This document shows positions 45,550 to 55,022 of a stretch of DNA of 64,000 nucleotides, in pieces. The translations under genes were made by a program, and so were the position numbers. Each line of letters begins with the position of its first letter. Position 1 is the first letter of the stretch. Origin of the DNA: Pseudomonas panipatensis. Lineage in GTDB: Bacteria; Pseudomonadota; Gammaproteobacteria; Pseudomonadales; Pseudomonadaceae. The stretch is from NCBI RefSeq assembly GCF_900099785.1, contig NZ_FNDS01000009.1, positions 186,001-250,000 of the forward strand. Direction: 5' to 3'. The notes beneath the pieces were generated by a model. It was not told where the DNA came from. It saw only the letters and a program-made list of their open reading frames with translations, and searched no databases.

Positions 45550-47193
45550 ATGAAAAAAATAATCACACAAGCATCAGGGCTGGCCCTTGCGTGCAGCGCT
45601 CCGCTGGCAATGGCATTCACCTTCGAAACGGAAAACATCCACGGATCCTTCGACTCCACCATCGCGGCGGGAATGGCCGTTCGTACCCAGTCGCAGGACT
45701 GTCACCTGATCACCGCTGGCGCCACCGGGCATCATCCGCCCAGTGGCTGCCAGTCGCCGGTCGCGGCCTTCGGTGACCAGGGAGACCTGAACTACGACAA
45801 AGGCGATTTGTTCACCAACTACATCAAGGGCACTCATGAACTGCTGCTGAAGCTTCCTGACGATTACAGCTTCATGGCGCGCGGTAGCTGGATTCGCGAT
45901 TTCGCCGCTACCGACACCACAGGTGCCCTGAGCTATGGTTCGCCGCCTGACGTTCACAAGAACGGTCTCACCGACAACGCCCACGACGACCTGCGCTTCA
46001 AGGCGCGTCTGCTCGACCTATGGGTAAGCAAGAGCTTCGATGTCGGCGACCAGCGCGTCCGCGCTCGTCTGGGTAACCAGGTAATCAACTGGGGCGAGAG
46101 CATCTTCACCCTGGGTGGCATCAACAACACCAACGCCTACGACATCTCTGCCCTGATGCGCCCCGGCACTCAGCTTAAGGAAGCCGTACTGCCGGCGCCC
46201 ATGCTCAGCCTCGCCTCAGGCTTGGGAAGTGGCGTAAACGTTGAAACCTACTACCAGTTCGACTGGAACAAGAGCGAAGTGCCTCCGGTGGGAAGCTACT
46301 GGTCTACCACCAACTCGCTGGGCGACGGCATGCAGGCCTATGGCGTGCACAGCAAGAACGCTCGGAACAGTGGCCAATGGGGCCTGGCTGTGCACTGGCA
46401 GCCGCGAGACAGCGATCTCAACCTCGGCGCGTACGTGATGCGCTATCACGACAAGCTGCCGGCCTTCAGCATTCAGTTCGATCCGAACACCGGTGCCGCA
46501 CTTCAGGAATGGCAATACCCGGAAGACCGCATGATGTACGGCATCAGTGCCAACATGCCGGTTGGCGACTGGGCCGTTGGCACCGAGCTGTCCTACCGAC
46601 CGAAAGACGCTGTCACGCTCAACCCGAACGTCGACTACTGCCAGGGCACTGGCGGCAAATGCTGGAAGGACGAGAAGAAGTTTCAGTGGCACCTGACAGG
46701 CTTGTACAGTCAGACGCCACAGAACTCGCCCCGTTGGCTTGAATTCACTGGCGCCAGCACCGGCACCCTGGTGAGCGAACTGGTGGTGGTGCACTACCCG
46801 GGCCTGAATGATGAGTACGATGGTGAGCCCACCGCGCCGGCTTCCTATAGCTGGATCAAGGACCCGAATACGCTGCCGACCTCCAAGGGCGACAAGACCT
46901 CGTCCGGCATCAGCCTGGACTACAGCCTGACCTACGAAAACACCCTGCTGGCGGGCTGGCAGGTCACCCCCGGAGTCTTCTATTCGCGCGGTCTTGGCGG
47001 ACGTACGCCGAACCTCTCGCAAACCTGGACCGACGGCGCCAGCACCATGAACCTGTACCTGAACTTCGTGCGCAACCCGGCCAGTTGGCAAGTGTCGTTC
47101 AACTACGCGAAGTTCATGGGCGGCGCGACTCCCTATGACCAGATGCTGGGCGACCGCGATTACGTCGGCGTAGTCGTATCGCGCACCCTGTGA
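45550..47193 (+). CDS. DUF1302 outer-membrane beta-barrel protein
   Basis: A 547-residue protein with a signal peptide (MKKIITQASGLALACSAPLAMA) and a long alternating beta pattern ending in an aromatic-poor VVSRTL terminus. DUF1302 members are predicted outer-membrane channels for hydrophobic compounds. Typical features are the early FDSTIAAGMAVRTQ and LGNQVINWGESIFTLGGIN motifs. It follows DUF1329 by 23 bases and ends where the transporter gene begins. Confidence 0.88.
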   Translation: MKKIITQASGLALACSAPLAMAFTFETENIHGSFDSTIAAGMAVRTQSQDCHLITAGATGHHPPSGCQSPVAAFGDQGDLNYDKGDLFTNYIKGTHELLLKLPDDYSFMARGSWIRDFAATDTTGALSYGSPPDVHKNGLTDNAHDDLRFKARLLDLWVSKSFDVGDQRVRARLGNQVINWGESIFTLGGINNTNAYDISALMRPGTQLKEAVLPAPMLSLASGLGSGVNVETYYQFDWNKSEVPPVGSYWSTTNSLGDGMQAYGVHSKNARNSGQWGLAVHWQPRDSDLNLGAYVMRYHDKLPAFSIQFDPNTGAALQEWQYPEDRMMYGISANMPVGDWAVGTELSYRPKDAVTLNPNVDYCQGTGGKCWKDEKKFQWHLTGLYSQTPQNSPRWLEFTGASTGTLVSELVVVHYPGLNDEYDGEPTAPASYSWIKDPNTLPTSKGDKTSSGISLDYSLTYENTLLAGWQVTPGVFYSRGLGGRTPNLSQTWTDGASTMNLYLNFVRNPASWQVSFNYAKFMGGATPYDQMLGDRDYVGVVVSRTL

Positions 47194-47243
47194 GGCCCGT
47201 TGTGAACGCATCTGTAGACAAGTCTGTAAAGCGGGAGCGCCGT

Positions 47244-49610
47244 ATGCTCCCGCGCATTGAAAATGCGCTGTTCGGGCATCGCCGGCTGGTGCTGGCATGC
47301 CTGGCAGTGTTCACCCTGGTCATGGGGTGGTTTGCCGTGCAATTGCGCATGGACGCCGGGTTCGAGAAGCAGTTGCCGATTGGTCACGAGTACATCGAGA
47401 CATTCAAGACCTATCGAAACGACCTTCTGGGAGCCAACCGCCTGACCGTGGTGGTGAAGTCGCGCAAGGGACAGATCTGGAGCAAGGCTGGTCTGCAGCG
47501 GTTGTACGACGTGACCCAGGCAGTGAACTTCCTGCCGAACGTCTCACGCAGCAGCGTGCGTTCGTTGTGGACGCCGAACGCCTTCGTCAACGAGATCACC
47601 GAGGAGGGTTTCCGTGCCGATCCGCTGATACCGGGCACGGTCACCCCCGAGAGGCTGGATGACGCGATCATCGGCAAGATTGCCAACTCGACTACCCAGG
47701 GTGGTTTCATCGGCACCCTGGTCTCGCGCGACCAGAGCAGCGCGATGATCACCGCCGATCTCGAAGAGTACGACGCCAAGGGCGCGCGCCTTGACTACGT
47801 GGCCTACAACGACGTGCTGGAAAAGCAGCTGCGCGAGAAGTTCGAAGACGGTGATTACGAGATCCAGATCATTGGCTTCGCCAAACAGATCGGCGACATT
47901 GCCAAGGGCGCTTCTTCGGTGCTGGAGTTCTGTCTGTTGGCGCTGCTGCTGACCGCTGCAGCGGTCTACTGGTACTGCCATTCCGTGCGCTTCACCCTCC
48001 TTGCACTGGGCTGCTCGCTGACTTCGCTGGTCTGGCAATTTGGCAGCCTGCGCCTACTGGGCTATGGCCTGGACCCGCTGGCAGTGCTGGTGCCGTTCCT
48101 GGTGTTCGCCATTGGCGTTTCCCACGGTGTACAGCAGATCAACTTCATCGTGCGCGAGATCGCCTGCGGCAAGACTGCCGACGAGGCGGCGCGTTCCAGC
48201 TTCAGCGGCTTGCTGATCCCAGGGACGCTGGCGCTGGTGACGGCTCTCGTCTCCTTCGTCACGTTGCTGCTGATCCCCATTCCCATGGTGCGTGAGCTGG
48301 CTATCACTGCCTCGCTTGGTGTCGGCTACAAGATCGTCACCAACCTGGTGATGTTGCCGCTGGTGGCATCGATGCTGCGCGTTGAGAGTGCATATGCCAC
48401 CGCCGAGGAGCTCTCCCGCGAACGCCGTGCGCGTTGGCTGCATGGCCTGGCCCGGCTGGCTGAATGGCGCAATGCCAGGTGGGTGCTCTGCACTGCCGTG
48501 GTGGTTTTCGCGACAGCCGTCTGGCAGAGCCATGATCGCGTTGTTGGAACCTTGCAAGCGGGTGCACCGGAACTTCGCGCCGATGCACGCTTCAATCGCG
48601 ACGCGGTATCTATAGCCTCCAACTACGATATCGGCCTCGACTGGTTCTCGGTGGTATTCGAGGACAAACCGAGCGAGGGGAGTGGTTCGACGGCCTGCGA
48701 GGACATCGCCCTTGGGCAGTATCAGGATCGCTTCGTCTGGGCGATGCAGGACGTCCCAGGGGTGCTTTCAGTGGCGTCTTTCTCCAATAGCATGCGCCAG
48801 TTCAACGAGGGCTATAACGAGGGCAATCCGAAAATGAATGCGGTGCCCATCGATCCGGCCAACTACTCGTCGATGGCGACCGAGATCGCCCGTGTCGCCG
48901 GACTGATGCGCTCCGACTGCAGCATGACCGCAGTGCACCTGTTCCTGGCCGACCACAAGGCCACCACGATCAATCGCGTGGTAGAGGCTGCCAAAGCGTT
49001 CCGCGCTCAATTCCCGCTGCCAGGCATCACGATACGTCTGGCATCGGGCAATGCGGGCCTGCTCGCGGCGATCAACGAGGAGGTCGAGAAGAGCGAGACA
49101 CCGATGCTGCTCTACGTCTATGCCGCCATCGCATTGCTGGTCCTGGCCGTCTATCGCGACCTGCGGGCGGTGCTGGTGTGCTGTCTGCCGCTGACCATCG
49201 GTACCTTCATCGGCTATTGGTTCATGAAGGAGCTGCAGATCGGCCTGACCATCGCGACCCTGCCGGTGATGGTGTTGGCGGTGGGGATAGGCGTGGACTA
49301 CGCGTTCTATATCTACAACCGCCTGCAGATGCACCAGGCCAGTGGCCAGCCAATCGTCAAGGCGGTTGAGCATGCGCTGCTCGAGGTAGGCGTGGCGACC
49401 ATCTTCACCGCCATTACCCTGGCCGTGGGCGTCGCCACCTGGTCCTTCTCGCAGCTCAAGTTCCAGGCCGATATGGGCAAGCTGCTGGCGTTCATGTTCA
49501 TCGTCAATATGGTCATGGCCATGACCGTACTGCCGGCATTCGCTGTCTGGCTCGAGCGGGTGTTCCCGCGCAAGCGCCCGGTACGCATGGTTGGCGCGCT
49601 GGTGCACTGA
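47244..49610 (+). CDS. RND/MMPL-family transporter (HpnN-like)
   Basis: A 788-residue inner-membrane protein with two repeats, each a transmembrane helix, a periplasmic loop and a cluster of helices (VLACLAVFTLVMGWFAV; FCLLALLLTAAAVYWYCHSV; YVYAAIALLVLAVY). Proton-relay-type segments are FAIGVSHGVQQINF and LAVGIGVDYAFYIYNRL. The family exports or imports lipids, sterols or hopanoids. I choose the ATG at 47244 with GGGAG seven bases upstream; GTG starts at 47190 and 47202 would add up to 18 residues and overlap the DUF1302 stop. Confidence 0.87.
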   Translation: MLPRIENALFGHRRLVLACLAVFTLVMGWFAVQLRMDAGFEKQLPIGHEYIETFKTYRNDLLGANRLTVVVKSRKGQIWSKAGLQRLYDVTQAVNFLPNVSRSSVRSLWTPNAFVNEITEEGFRADPLIPGTVTPERLDDAIIGKIANSTTQGGFIGTLVSRDQSSAMITADLEEYDAKGARLDYVAYNDVLEKQLREKFEDGDYEIQIIGFAKQIGDIAKGASSVLEFCLLALLLTAAAVYWYCHSVRFTLLALGCSLTSLVWQFGSLRLLGYGLDPLAVLVPFLVFAIGVSHGVQQINFIVREIACGKTADEAARSSFSGLLIPGTLALVTALVSFVTLLLIPIPMVRELAITASLGVGYKIVTNLVMLPLVASMLRVESAYATAEELSRERRARWLHGLARLAEWRNARWVLCTAVVVFATAVWQSHDRVVGTLQAGAPELRADARFNRDAVSIASNYDIGLDWFSVVFEDKPSEGSGSTACEDIALGQYQDRFVWAMQDVPGVLSVASFSNSMRQFNEGYNEGNPKMNAVPIDPANYSSMATEIARVAGLMRSDCSMTAVHLFLADHKATTINRVVEAAKAFRAQFPLPGITIRLASGNAGLLAAINEEVEKSETPMLLYVYAAIALLVLAVYRDLRAVLVCCLPLTIGTFIGYWFMKELQIGLTIATLPVMVLAVGIGVDYAFYIYNRLQMHQASGQPIVKAVEHALLEVGVATIFTAITLAVGVATWSFSQLKFQADMGKLLAFMFIVNMVMAMTVLPAFAVWLERVFPRKRPVRMVGALVH

Positions 49611-49620
49611 GGAGAAGTTG

Positions 49621-50580
49621 ATGCGTTACGAGTTTGCATTCATCGGTGCCCTGTTCGCGGCGTTGCTACCGGTATCCGCTCCCCAGGCCGCAACCTTGCA
49701 ACCTGTTCCTGCTGTCGTCGCGAGCAATGCGGCTGCCGCCGCCATGCTCAATGCGACCTGGGCACAGAGTCGCTTGGTTGCTGTGGGCGACCATGGTGTG
49801 GTGCTGCTGTCCGACGATCATGGACAGCATTTTCGCCAGGCCCGTTCGGTCCCCCTGTCCACTCCGCTCACAGGTGTGTCGTTCGTTGATGCTCGGCAAG
49901 GCTGGGCGGTCGGGCATTGGGGCGCGATCCTCAGCACCACCGACGGGGGAGAGTCGTGGCAACTGCAACGGATAGCAACTGACGTGGACCGCCCGCTATT
50001 CGCTGTGCACTTCTTCAATGCTCAGCAAGGGGTTGCCGTTGGGCTGTGGTCGCTGGTGCTGACCACCGATGATGGTGGCAAGAGTTGGAGCGAACAGAAG
50101 CTTGATCCTCCGCCTGGATCGAAGCGGGCCGACTTGAACCTGATGGGATTGTTCAGTGATGGGCAGGGTACCGTCTATGCCACAGCCGAACACGGGCAGC
50201 TACTGCGTTCGGGAGACCGTGGCAAGACTTGGAGTTACATCGACACCGGCTACAGCGGCACGCTTTGGTCGGGCGCCGTGTTGAGCGATGGCAGCCTTCT
50301 GGTCGGAGGTCAGCGCGGCACTCTGATGCGTGGGCTCTCCAATGGGCAGGGCTGGCAACGGATACCACTGCAAAGCAAGGGGTCGATCACTGCGATCGCT
50401 GTGTCCGACCAGCAGGTGCTGGTGGCGGGACTGGATGGCCTGATGGTGCGCAGCAGCAATGGAGGACAGAACCTACAGGAACAGCGGGTTCCAGAAAGTA
50501 CGCCGTTTACCGCGGCCCTGCTTGATGGTGCTGGAAAGCCTGTGCTGTTTTCTCAGCGCGGCATAGTGCCTGTCCCCTAG
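49621..50580 (+). CDS. YCF48/BNR-repeat periplasmic protein
   Basis: A 319-residue secreted beta-propeller-like protein. A signal peptide (MRYEFAFIGALFAALLPVSAPQAA) is followed by repeated sialidase/YCF48 blocks such as GDHGVVLLSDDHGQHF, GAILSTTDGGESWQLQ, LVLTTDDGGKSWSEQ, GQLLRSGDRGKTWSY. Such proteins accompany DUF1302/DUF1329/MMPL operons and may help assemble the transport complex. GAGGAGAAG precedes the ATG; the gene starts 10 bases after the transporter. Confidence 0.88.
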   Translation: MRYEFAFIGALFAALLPVSAPQAATLQPVPAVVASNAAAAAMLNATWAQSRLVAVGDHGVVLLSDDHGQHFRQARSVPLSTPLTGVSFVDARQGWAVGHWGAILSTTDGGESWQLQRIATDVDRPLFAVHFFNAQQGVAVGLWSLVLTTDDGGKSWSEQKLDPPPGSKRADLNLMGLFSDGQGTVYATAEHGQLLRSGDRGKTWSYIDTGYSGTLWSGAVLSDGSLLVGGQRGTLMRGLSNGQGWQRIPLQSKGSITAIAVSDQQVLVAGLDGLMVRSSNGGQNLQEQRVPESTPFTAALLDGAGKPVLFSQRGIVPVP

Positions 50581-50672
50581 AGGGAGGTCTCGCGGCGCCG
50601 AAAAGCCGCGTCCGTGAGTCCTGGGGTGGATTTGCCGACCCAGGCCTGGCTCCTGCATGTGTCCACTCTTTT

Positions 50673-50705
50673 AAGGGGCTTCATTGCTCGGCCCCTTCTT
50701 TTTGA
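50673..50705 (+). terminator. rho-independent terminator of the DUF1329 operon
   Basis: AAGGGGC at 50673-50679 pairs with GCCCCTT at 50691-50697, followed by CTTCTTTTT-type T-rich sequence to 50703. Confidence 0.8.
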
Positions 50706-50765
50706 AGTCGATGAGAGCGGAGCGGCGTTTGGCAGACCAGGTATCAGGTGCTCTATCGGGCAAGA

Positions 50766-51767
50766 ATGGTGGAGTGGAGGGGTAAGTTGTTTAGACGGAA
50801 GCTAGATGAACTTGCTTGCCAGGTTAGTACCCGTATTCAAGCGCTTCTCAGTGATCAAGCTGCAGAAGATTTCAATAGCCAAATCATCAAGCGTTATCCC
50901 GCCTTGAGCCGGAGCCTCGATGCACTGGCAAGACGGCTAGACGCACACAAATGCTCTTCTCGAGACCCGGCGACAAGCGACGCCGAACGACAACGTTTCA
51001 GGGAACTCGAGATCTGTCTTCGGGCGACCCAGGCCGAAGTACTGACGTATCGACGCCAATCAGAGCGCAGCGCCATCCGGCTCTCCGAAACGGAGGCTCA
51101 GCTGGTCCTCCAGCGGGGCAGGGAGCAGGTGTGGGAACTTACCCAGCAGATCCTCACTGAAGGCTGTTGGGAGCTGACGGTCGTCGACGGCGATCTAGAG
51201 AGTCCGGCCAATCAACTGCGTTGGACGAAACAATTCCGCGACCTTATCGGTTACTCGGAACAGGAGCTTCCAGGCACCTGGGATAGCTACTTCGCCATCG
51301 TCAACCCAGCGGATCTAGAGCAGGTAGTAAGGGTGGTGACGGATTATGTCCAGGCCGATGACTTCAGTTTTCCCTACGTTGTCGAGTACCGGATGAGCCA
51401 CAAGTCCAAGGGCGAGACCTGGTTCCGTGAAAGGGGAGTGGGTATGAAAGATGCCGGCGGAAAACTCTGCTGTCTGCTAGGGGCTGTCCGCGATATCACG
51501 GACGAAAAACTCGTAGCCACCCTTCACGCCCGGGAGCTTGCTGGCTTCCAATCGACCTACGAGCAGATCGCCCAGGTGGTGGCAGTGATCAAAGGTATTG
51601 CCGACCAGACGAATATGCTGGCGCTCAATGCCGCTATCGAGGCGGCGCGGGCAGGGGAGGCCGGCAGAGGTTTTTCCGTGGTGGCCGACGAGGTAAAGAA
51701 GCTCGCAGGTAGAACCCGCGATGCCACCCAACGAATCCAGGAAATGCTGTCGTCCCAGGCAGGGTGA
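50766..51767 (+). CDS. soluble PAS-domain chemoreceptor with a minimal signalling tip
   Basis: A 333-residue protein with no transmembrane segment. Residues about 10-130 are helical coiled coil, 135-240 a PAS/PAC domain ([51 protein letters not shown]), and 275-325 the chemoreceptor hairpin tip ([37 protein letters not shown]). The signalling domain is far shorter than in ordinary receptors (about 50 rather than 200 or more residues). A TTG at 50787 with GGAGGGG upstream is an equally good start. Next to a transport operon, it may report substrate or redox state. Confidence 0.8.
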   Translation: MVEWRGKLFRRKLDELACQVSTRIQALLSDQAAEDFNSQIIKRYPALSRSLDALARRLDAHKCSSRDPATSDAERQRFRELEICLRATQAEVLTYRRQSERSAIRLSETEAQLVLQRGREQVWELTQQILTEGCWELTVVDGDLESPANQLRWTKQFRDLIGYSEQELPGTWDSYFAIVNPADLEQVVRVVTDYVQADDFSFPYVVEYRMSHKSKGETWFRERGVGMKDAGGKLCCLLGAVRDITDEKLVATLHARELAGFQSTYEQIAQVVAVIKGIADQTNMLALNAAIEAARAGEAGRGFSVVADEVKKLAGRTRDATQRIQEMLSSQAG

Positions 51768-51804
51768 TCGCCAGCTACCGGGAGTGTTGCAGTCACTTCG
51801 CAGC

Positions 51805-52398
51805 TTAAGTGCCGCGGCTCAGTGGTGCCGTCAAAAGCTGCATGAGTCGCTCTACGCGTTGTTCCTCGTTCATTGCATGACTGGCTAGCCAGAGGGGCAG
51901 GTGCTCGAAGAGCTCGAGGATCGGTATTTCGGCTGGCACAGGATGGGCGAAACCCGCTGCGCCGAGCGAGGCATCCAGTCTTTGTCGCAGCTGCTCGCGA
52001 AGAAGGTCGATGTACTGCCGTTGCTCGGCGCTCAGGAAGACGATGTCGCGAGTGGCCAACTGGAAGTGCTGTGGATGCGCCGTATACCGAAAAACCAGCC
52101 CCTGGATGACGGCTTGCAAGGTCGCTCTGGGGCACTCTCGACGATAGCGTCGATCGAACAGCGACAACAGGGCCAGGTAGTGCTCCTCGATGAACTCCAG
52201 CAGAAGCTCCTCCTTGCTGGCGCAATGGCTGTAAAGCGAGCCGGCGGTCAGTTCCAGGTGCCGGGCCAGCTCGCGCAGACTGACCTGGGCGAAGCCGCGC
52301 TGGGCAAAGAGTTCGAGAGCCTTGGGGCGATTGCGGGCGAAGCGCGACCCGGCAGAGGATGAGGTGGGGATACTCGAGATGCACTTGGCTGTGTTCAT
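51805..52398 (-). CDS. TetR-family regulator
   Basis: A 197-residue TetR protein: ALELFAQRGFAQVSLRELARHLELTAGSLYSHCASKEELLLEFIEEHY is the DNA-binding domain (about 28-75). Frames reading further upstream are antisense to the thiolase gene. The ATG at 52398 is the first that gives a TetR-sized product. It is cotranscribed-oriented with the thiolase gene upstream of it (80 bases) and convergent with the PAS protein. Confidence 0.85.
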   Translation of the reverse strand: MNTAKCISSIPTSSSAGSRFARNRPKALELFAQRGFAQVSLRELARHLELTAGSLYSHCASKEELLLEFIEEHYLALLSLFDRRYRRECPRATLQAVIQGLVFRYTAHPQHFQLATRDIVFLSAEQRQYIDLLREQLRQRLDASLGAAGFAHPVPAEIPILELFEHLPLWLASHAMNEEQRVERLMQLLTAPLSRGT

Positions 52399-52477
52399 GA
52401 TGCGAACCTGTGCGTTGAGGCAGACCCGCAGCGCGATCCGCTGCGGGGGCATGCGATTTCGCAGGCGCCGGACCCGG

Positions 52478-53662
52478 TCAGGCGCGCTCGAAAATGACGG
52501 CGATGCCCTGTCCGCCACCGATGCACATGGTGGCCAGTGCATAACGGCCCTTGATACGGTGCAGTTCGTGGATCGCCTTGATCGCGATGATGGCGCCGGA
52601 AGCGCCGATCGGGTGACCCAGGGAAATGCCGGAGCCGTTCGGATTGACCTTCTCCGGATCGAAGCCCAGTTCGCGCGAGACGGCGCAGGCCTGCGCCGCG
52701 AAGGCTTCGTTGGACTCGATGACGTCAAGGTCATTCACGCTCAGACCGGCACGCTGCAGCGCCAGGCGGGTGGCGGGGATGGGGCCAAGGCCCATGACGG
52801 TTGGCTCCACGCCTGCATGGGCGTAGGCGACGATCCGTGCCATGGGTTGCAGGCCATCGCGTTTCACGGCATCGCCGCTGGCCAGCAGCAGAGCGCCGGC
52901 GCCGTCGTTCAGCCCCGAGGCGTTGCCGGCGGTGACCGAGCCACCCTCGATGAAGGCGGGCTTCATCTTCGCGAGTTGCTCGAGGTTCGCATCGGCGCGG
53001 ACGTGCTCATCTATCGCGAACTGCGTAACGCCTTTGCGCGTCTGGATCTGCACCGGGACGATCTGGTCGGCGAAGCGCCCTTCGGCGATGGCACGCGCCG
53101 CGCGCTGCTGGCTCAACAGGGCCAGGGCGTCCTGGTCCTCGCGGTTGATGCCATGCAGCTTGGCAACGTTCTCGGCGGTGATGCCCATGTGGATGCCGTG
53201 CAGTGGGTCCTGCAGCGCACCAAGCATGTAGTCGAGCATCTTCACATCGCCCATGCGCGCGCCCCAGCGTGCGCTAGGTACCAGATAGCCCGCCTGGCTC
53301 ATGCACTCGGCGCCGCCTGCAATGGCGATGCGCGAATCGTCCAGCAGCAAGCCCTGGGCGGCACTGACAATGGCCTGCAGGCCCGAGCCGCACAGACGGT
53401 TGACGGTGAATGCCGGGGCCTCCTTGGGAATGCCGGCCTGCAGCGCTGCGACGCGGCTAATGTAGGCGTCCTTGGGCGTAGTAGGAATGACGTGGCCGAA
53501 CACCACGTGTTCTACCCGCTGCGGATCACAGTTGGCGCGCGACAGTGCGGCCTGAGTGACCAGCGTGGCCAGCTGCGCCGGCGGTGTGTCTTTCAGGGTG
53601 CCGCCGAAAGTGCCAATAGCGGTGCGAACCGCACTAACGACAAAGACTTCAGGTTTGTGCAT
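52478..53662 (-). CDS. acetyl-CoA acetyltransferase (thiolase II type)
   Basis: A 394-residue thiolase. Catalytic Cys is in VNRLCGSGLQAIVSA (about residue 90), the His in GHPIGASGA and the second Cys in CIGGGQG. Length is normal (about 393). It can cleave 3-ketoacyl-CoA or condense acetyl-CoA; the catabolic context suggests cleavage. GAGGAG precedes the ATG at 53662; a longer frame adds 14 non-homologous residues. It is divergent from an AraC regulator. Confidence 0.92.
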   Translation of the reverse strand: MHKPEVFVVSAVRTAIGTFGGTLKDTPPAQLATLVTQAALSRANCDPQRVEHVVFGHVIPTTPKDAYISRVAALQAGIPKEAPAFTVNRLCGSGLQAIVSAAQGLLLDDSRIAIAGGAECMSQAGYLVPSARWGARMGDVKMLDYMLGALQDPLHGIHMGITAENVAKLHGINREDQDALALLSQQRAARAIAEGRFADQIVPVQIQTRKGVTQFAIDEHVRADANLEQLAKMKPAFIEGGSVTAGNASGLNDGAGALLLASGDAVKRDGLQPMARIVAYAHAGVEPTVMGLGPIPATRLALQRAGLSVNDLDVIESNEAFAAQACAVSRELGFDPEKVNPNGSGISLGHPIGASGAIIAIKAIHELHRIKGRYALATMCIGGGQGIAVIFERA

Positions 53663-53787
53663 GGGTATTGCTCCTCGCTGTATGGCGGGGAGTCTAGGGG
53701 GCACATTGGCAACCTCCTATGCCAGAATTGCGCAGCCGTCACTGACGAATTTGGACATTGCCCATGATCAATAACGGGGATGCCGAT

Positions 53788-54813
53788 ATGGGCGTGCTAC
53801 GCCAGAGTGATTCGGTTGCCGCGTACTTCGTGAAGGCTGCGCTGCACCGCCTGGCTGATCGTCCGCAACGGGTGAACGAACTGCTGGATGAGGCGGGCAT
53901 CGATCCGCAGGGGCTGTTCGACCCTTTGCAGCGTGTGCCCGCCGATGCGGTCACTCGTCTATGGCTGTCGCTTACAGAGGAGCTGGGCGACGAGTTTTTT
54001 GCGTTCGATTCGCGCGGCTTGCCGCGTGGCGCCTTTGCCATTATCTGCCGGAGCGTGCTCCACGAGCCCAATCTGGGGCGCGCGCTGACTCAGTGCCTGG
54101 CGGGGTTCAACCTGTTCCTTGCGGACATCCGCGCATGCCTGGAAACGCGCGGCAATCGCGCGGTAATAGTGCTGGAAAACCGTATTGACGAGCCGGCCAT
54201 CCGGGGTGTCGCCGAGGAGGTCTATCTCAGCATGGTGATGGGCGTGGCCTGTTGGCTGGTAGGTAGGCAGATCAATCCGGAGCGGACCCAGTTCGGCCAT
54301 TCGCGCCCGCCACACGGCGCCGATCCATTGCTCTGGGGGCACTGGATAGAGTTCGATGCCGAGCGCACCGAGGTGGAGTTCGACGCCTCCCGGCTCGCGC
54401 TGCCAGTCGTGCGCAATTTCGCCGGACTCAAGCAGTTCCTGCGGCATGCGCCGGAAGGGGTGGTGGTGCGATTCCGCAACCGCTCCGGCCTGTCCGCCAA
54501 GGTCTATCGGCGCCTGAAGGCCGGAAGTGAACGGGACTGGCTTTCTCAGAGCGACATGGCGCGCAGCCTGTCCATGAGCGAGTCCGCTTTTCGCCGCCAG
54601 CTTGAGCGCGAAGGATTCTCTTACCAGTTGCTTAAGCACGAGGTGCGCAAGGCGCTGGCCTTCGAGTTCCTCGACGATTCAGGTTTGAGCATCACGGAAA
54701 TCGCCATTCGTTGCGGCTTCCAGGAGCCCAGTGCCTTTCACCGTGCCTTTCGGCAGTGGACCGGCATGAGCCCGGGTCGCTACCGGGCCGCGCGTAGCGG
54801 CAACAAGGGTTGA
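53788..54813 (+). CDS. AraC-family regulator with Arabinose_bd-type N-domain
   Basis: A 341-residue protein of the OruR/ArgR-like AraC group. The N-terminal ligand domain (about 1-230) contains LDEAGIDPQGLFDPLQRVPADAVTRLW; the C-terminal double HTH is WLSQSDMARSLSMSESAFRRQLEREGFSYQ and LSITEIAIRCGFQEPSAFHRAFRQWTG. The start at 53788 has GGGGA eight bases upstream; an ATG at 53764 adds eight residues. It is divergent from the thiolase gene with a short spacer, and upstream of the PhyH gene. Confidence 0.88.
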   Translation: MGVLRQSDSVAAYFVKAALHRLADRPQRVNELLDEAGIDPQGLFDPLQRVPADAVTRLWLSLTEELGDEFFAFDSRGLPRGAFAIICRSVLHEPNLGRALTQCLAGFNLFLADIRACLETRGNRAVIVLENRIDEPAIRGVAEEVYLSMVMGVACWLVGRQINPERTQFGHSRPPHGADPLLWGHWIEFDAERTEVEFDASRLALPVVRNFAGLKQFLRHAPEGVVVRFRNRSGLSAKVYRRLKAGSERDWLSQSDMARSLSMSESAFRRQLEREGFSYQLLKHEVRKALAFEFLDDSGLSITEIAIRCGFQEPSAFHRAFRQWTGMSPGRYRAARSGNKG

Positions 54814-54859
54814 CGCGCGCTTTCCGAACTGGCCATCGGTTACGCTATCAACAATTAAA

Positions 54860-54880
54860 ATAACGTGTGTTGTTAAAAAA
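54860..54880 (+). promoter_or_regulatory. operator-like motif, copy 3
   Basis: Core TAAC-GT-GTGTT followed by GTTAAAAAA, 143 bases upstream of the PhyH-type gene. The core matches the other copies exactly; the right flank differs by one shifted base. Confidence 0.6.
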
Positions 54881-55022
54881 TATCCAGATTGCTAGATTCC
54901 TTGCGGGGCTACGAAGTCGCTGCGTGCGCTTGTGGTTGCGAGCCTGCGTCGCGCCTGGTCCTCGCAGCATCGCTGCCAGGTCGGCCCCGTATTCAGACCA
55001 GCCCGCGAGCGAGGAGGAAGCA

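Noticed and set aside
52322..53767. 481-codon plus-strand frame opposite the thiolase
   Set aside because: Antisense shadow; the thiolase catalytic motifs on the minus strand are clear.
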